Shown piece by piece: positions 5,018 through 6,100 of a DNA stretch of 6,100 nucleotides. The position numbers and the translations under genes are program-made. The first letter of the stretch is position 1, and each line of letters starts with the position of its first letter. Below the pieces are notes generated by a model. The model was not told the origin of the DNA, did not search any database, and was given only the letters and a program-made list of their open reading frames with translations. The DNA is from an uncultured Ruaniaceae bacterium (lineage in GTDB: Bacteria > Actinomycetota > Actinomycetes > Actinomycetales > Beutenbergiaceae): positions 1 through 6,100 of the forward strand of contig CAMXUZ010000174.1 in NCBI GenBank assembly GCA_947251855.1. Reading direction: 5' to 3'.

Positions 5018-5676
5018 CCGACGACGATGTGTTCTGGCAGTGGTGGCGCGTCTGGGACGTCCTTCCGGACCTGCTCAGCGCATTCCTGAAAGTCACCCTC
5101 GTCGTAACGATCGTGGGCTCGGCGCTCGCGGCGGTGATCGGCCTGATCATCGCGATCATCCGCTATCTCGCCCCGAAACCGATCACGATGTTGGTGACGT
5201 TCTTCGTCAACCTCGTGCGGATGACGCCGATCATCGTGCAGCTCGCGTTCGCCTACTACATGTTCACCGAGACCTCTCGGATGACGATCGCGATCACGAT
5301 CTTCGGTATCCACTACGCCACCTATATGGCTGAGGTGTATCGGGCAGGAATCGATGCCGTGCCCAAGGGCCAGTGGGAAGCGACCACGGCGCTATCGATG
5401 CCGGCGACGCGCACCTGGTTCGCCGTCGTCATCCCGCAAGCGCTGCGGTCGACGATCCCGGCGCTCGGGAACTACGTCATCTCTATGTTCAAGGACACCC
5501 CGTTCCTGTTCGTCATCTCGCTGACCGAGTTGGTTCGAGCCGCGCAAACCTACGGCGGTTCGCACTTCCGCTACACGGAAGCGATCACGCTGGCAGGAAT
5601 CATCTTCCTCCTCGCTTCCTACCCCACGTCCCTCCTTATCGCTCGATTGGAAAAGCGCCTTGTCTACGCATCTTGA
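5014..5676 (+). CDS. ehuD: Ectoine/hydroxyectoine ABC transporter permease EhuD
   Basis: A 220-residue second permease of the importer. Hydrophobic helices lie at about 18-50, 58-84, 91-108, 147-170 and 188-211. NLVRMTPIIVQLAFAYYM (66-83) is the family N-terminal signature. The EAA loop WEATTALSMPATRTWFAVVIPQA spans 121-143 and, like EhuC, has Ser (128) in place of the conserved Gly. FKDTPFLFVISLTEL (159-173) is a typical second-permease signature. The start overlaps the ehuC stop as ATGA (5014-5017), the usual arrangement for translational coupling and one-to-one production of the two permeases. An AGAGG-like stretch about 10 bases upstream could assist. The 3' end overlaps the ehuA start by 17 bases. 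Confidence 0.91.
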   Translation: MTDDDVFWQWWRVWDVLPDLLSAFLKVTLVVTIVGSALAAVIGLIIAIIRYLAPKPITMLVTFFVNLVRMTPIIVQLAFAYYMFTETSRMTIAITIFGIHYATYMAEVYRAGIDAVPKGQWEATTALSMPATRTWFAVVIPQALRSTIPALGNYVISMFKDTPFLFVISLTELVRAAQTYGGSHFRYTEAITLAGIIFLLASYPTSLLIARLEKRLVYAS

Positions 5677-6100
5677 CCCTCAGCCCGCCCCGAGCCCGGC
5701 GGCAGGAAATGGCACCCCAGCGATTTTGTTCGAGGACGTCGAAAAGCGTTTCGGCGATCATGTGGTCCTCAACGATCTCAACTTTTCCGTGAATAAGGGT
5801 GACCGCGTTACTCTCATCGGCCCCTCCGGCTCGGGAAAGACGACGATCCTGCGCCTCGTGATGACGTTGGAAGAGGCCAACGCTGGGTACATCTACATCA
5901 ATGGCCAGCCGCTCACCCACGAGAATCGAAATGGCCGCCGGGTGGAACTCAAGGAGAGACACAGGAACGAGATGCGCAAACGCATCGGGATGGTGTTTCA
6001 GCAGTTCAACCTCTTCCCGAACATGACCGTGATGGAGAACCTCATCGAGGCTCCCGTGCACGCGCTGAAGATGTCGAAGAAGGACGCGACCGATAAGGCG
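5660..6100 (+). CDS. ehuA: Ectoine/hydroxyectoine ABC transporter ATP-binding protein EhuA, 3' end beyond the window
   Basis: The ATPase that powers the importer; 147 codons are present of an expected 250-270. After a Pro/Ala-rich N-terminus, ILFEDVEKRFGDHVVLNDL (22-40) begins the nucleotide-binding domain. Walker A is GPSGSGKTT (54-62, Lys60), and the Q-loop lies in GMVFQQFNLFP (110-120). The stretch after Walker A (TILRLVMTLEEANAGYIYINGQ) and the long insertion before the Q-loop (about 85-107, ENRNGRRVELKERHRNEMRK) resemble EhuA rather than the shorter HisP/GlnQ form. The signature motif, Walker B and H-loop are beyond the edge. The frame upstream has no ATG or GTG; the TTG at 5660, preceded by GGAAAA, is the only good start and overlaps ehuD by 17 bases. 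The ATG at 5709 with a Shine-Dalgarno-like AGGAA lies in another frame. Confidence 0.92.
   Translation, partial: MSTHLDPQPAPSPAAGNGTPAILFEDVEKRFGDHVVLNDLNFSVNKGDRVTLIGPSGSGKTTILRLVMTLEEANAGYIYINGQPLTHENRNGRRVELKERHRNEMRKRIGMVFQQFNLFPNMTVMENLIEAPVHALKMSKKDATDKA

Noticed and set aside
5709..5792. Open frame starting at the ATG at 5709 with AGGAA upstream
   Set aside because: It is out of frame with the ATPase and ends within 84 bases; the conserved ATPase sequence continues in the other frame.

Overview
The window is chromosomal DNA of a high-GC actinobacterium. The codons are rich in G/C at third positions, genes are tightly packed, and two genes appear to have leaderless starts, which is a common actinobacterial trait. 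The genus cannot be fixed. A very acidic exported binding protein together with an osmolyte importer would suit a salt-tolerant member of the Micrococcales or a relative, but that is inference. No mobile element, CRISPR array, tRNA or rRNA was found.

Left part (1-2358): the window opens inside cynS (cyanate hydratase, minus strand, C-terminus cut off by the edge). Divergent from it is a 242-residue protein that looks like a LysR-type effector domain without a DNA-binding domain and with a very basic tail. Facing that gene tail to tail is a 150-residue AhpD/carboxymuconolactone-decarboxylase-like protein (minus strand), and divergent from that is a 211-residue membrane protein of unknown function (plus strand).

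Right part (2361-6100): a GntR/FCD regulator (minus strand) is divergent from an ABC importer operon in the order ehuB-ehuC-ehuD-ehuA. These are an acidic lipoprotein binding protein, two polar-amino-acid-type permeases and an ATPase that runs off the right edge. The proteins most resemble the ectoine/hydroxyectoine uptake system Ehu. The binding protein captures the substrate outside the membrane, EhuC/EhuD form the channel and EhuA drives transport. The regulator, most likely responding to a substrate-derived ligand, probably controls both itself and the operon through a TGTATACA palindrome in the shared 251-bp intergenic region. Ectoine catabolic genes may lie beyond the right edge, but this cannot be seen here.

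The window is mostly ordinary. The points worth a second look are the HTH-less LysR-like protein beside cynS, the FCD regulator that appears to have lost two of its usual metal-binding histidines, a possible change in the EhuB ligand cage, the regulator/operon control region with a leader hairpin, and the unidentified membrane protein.
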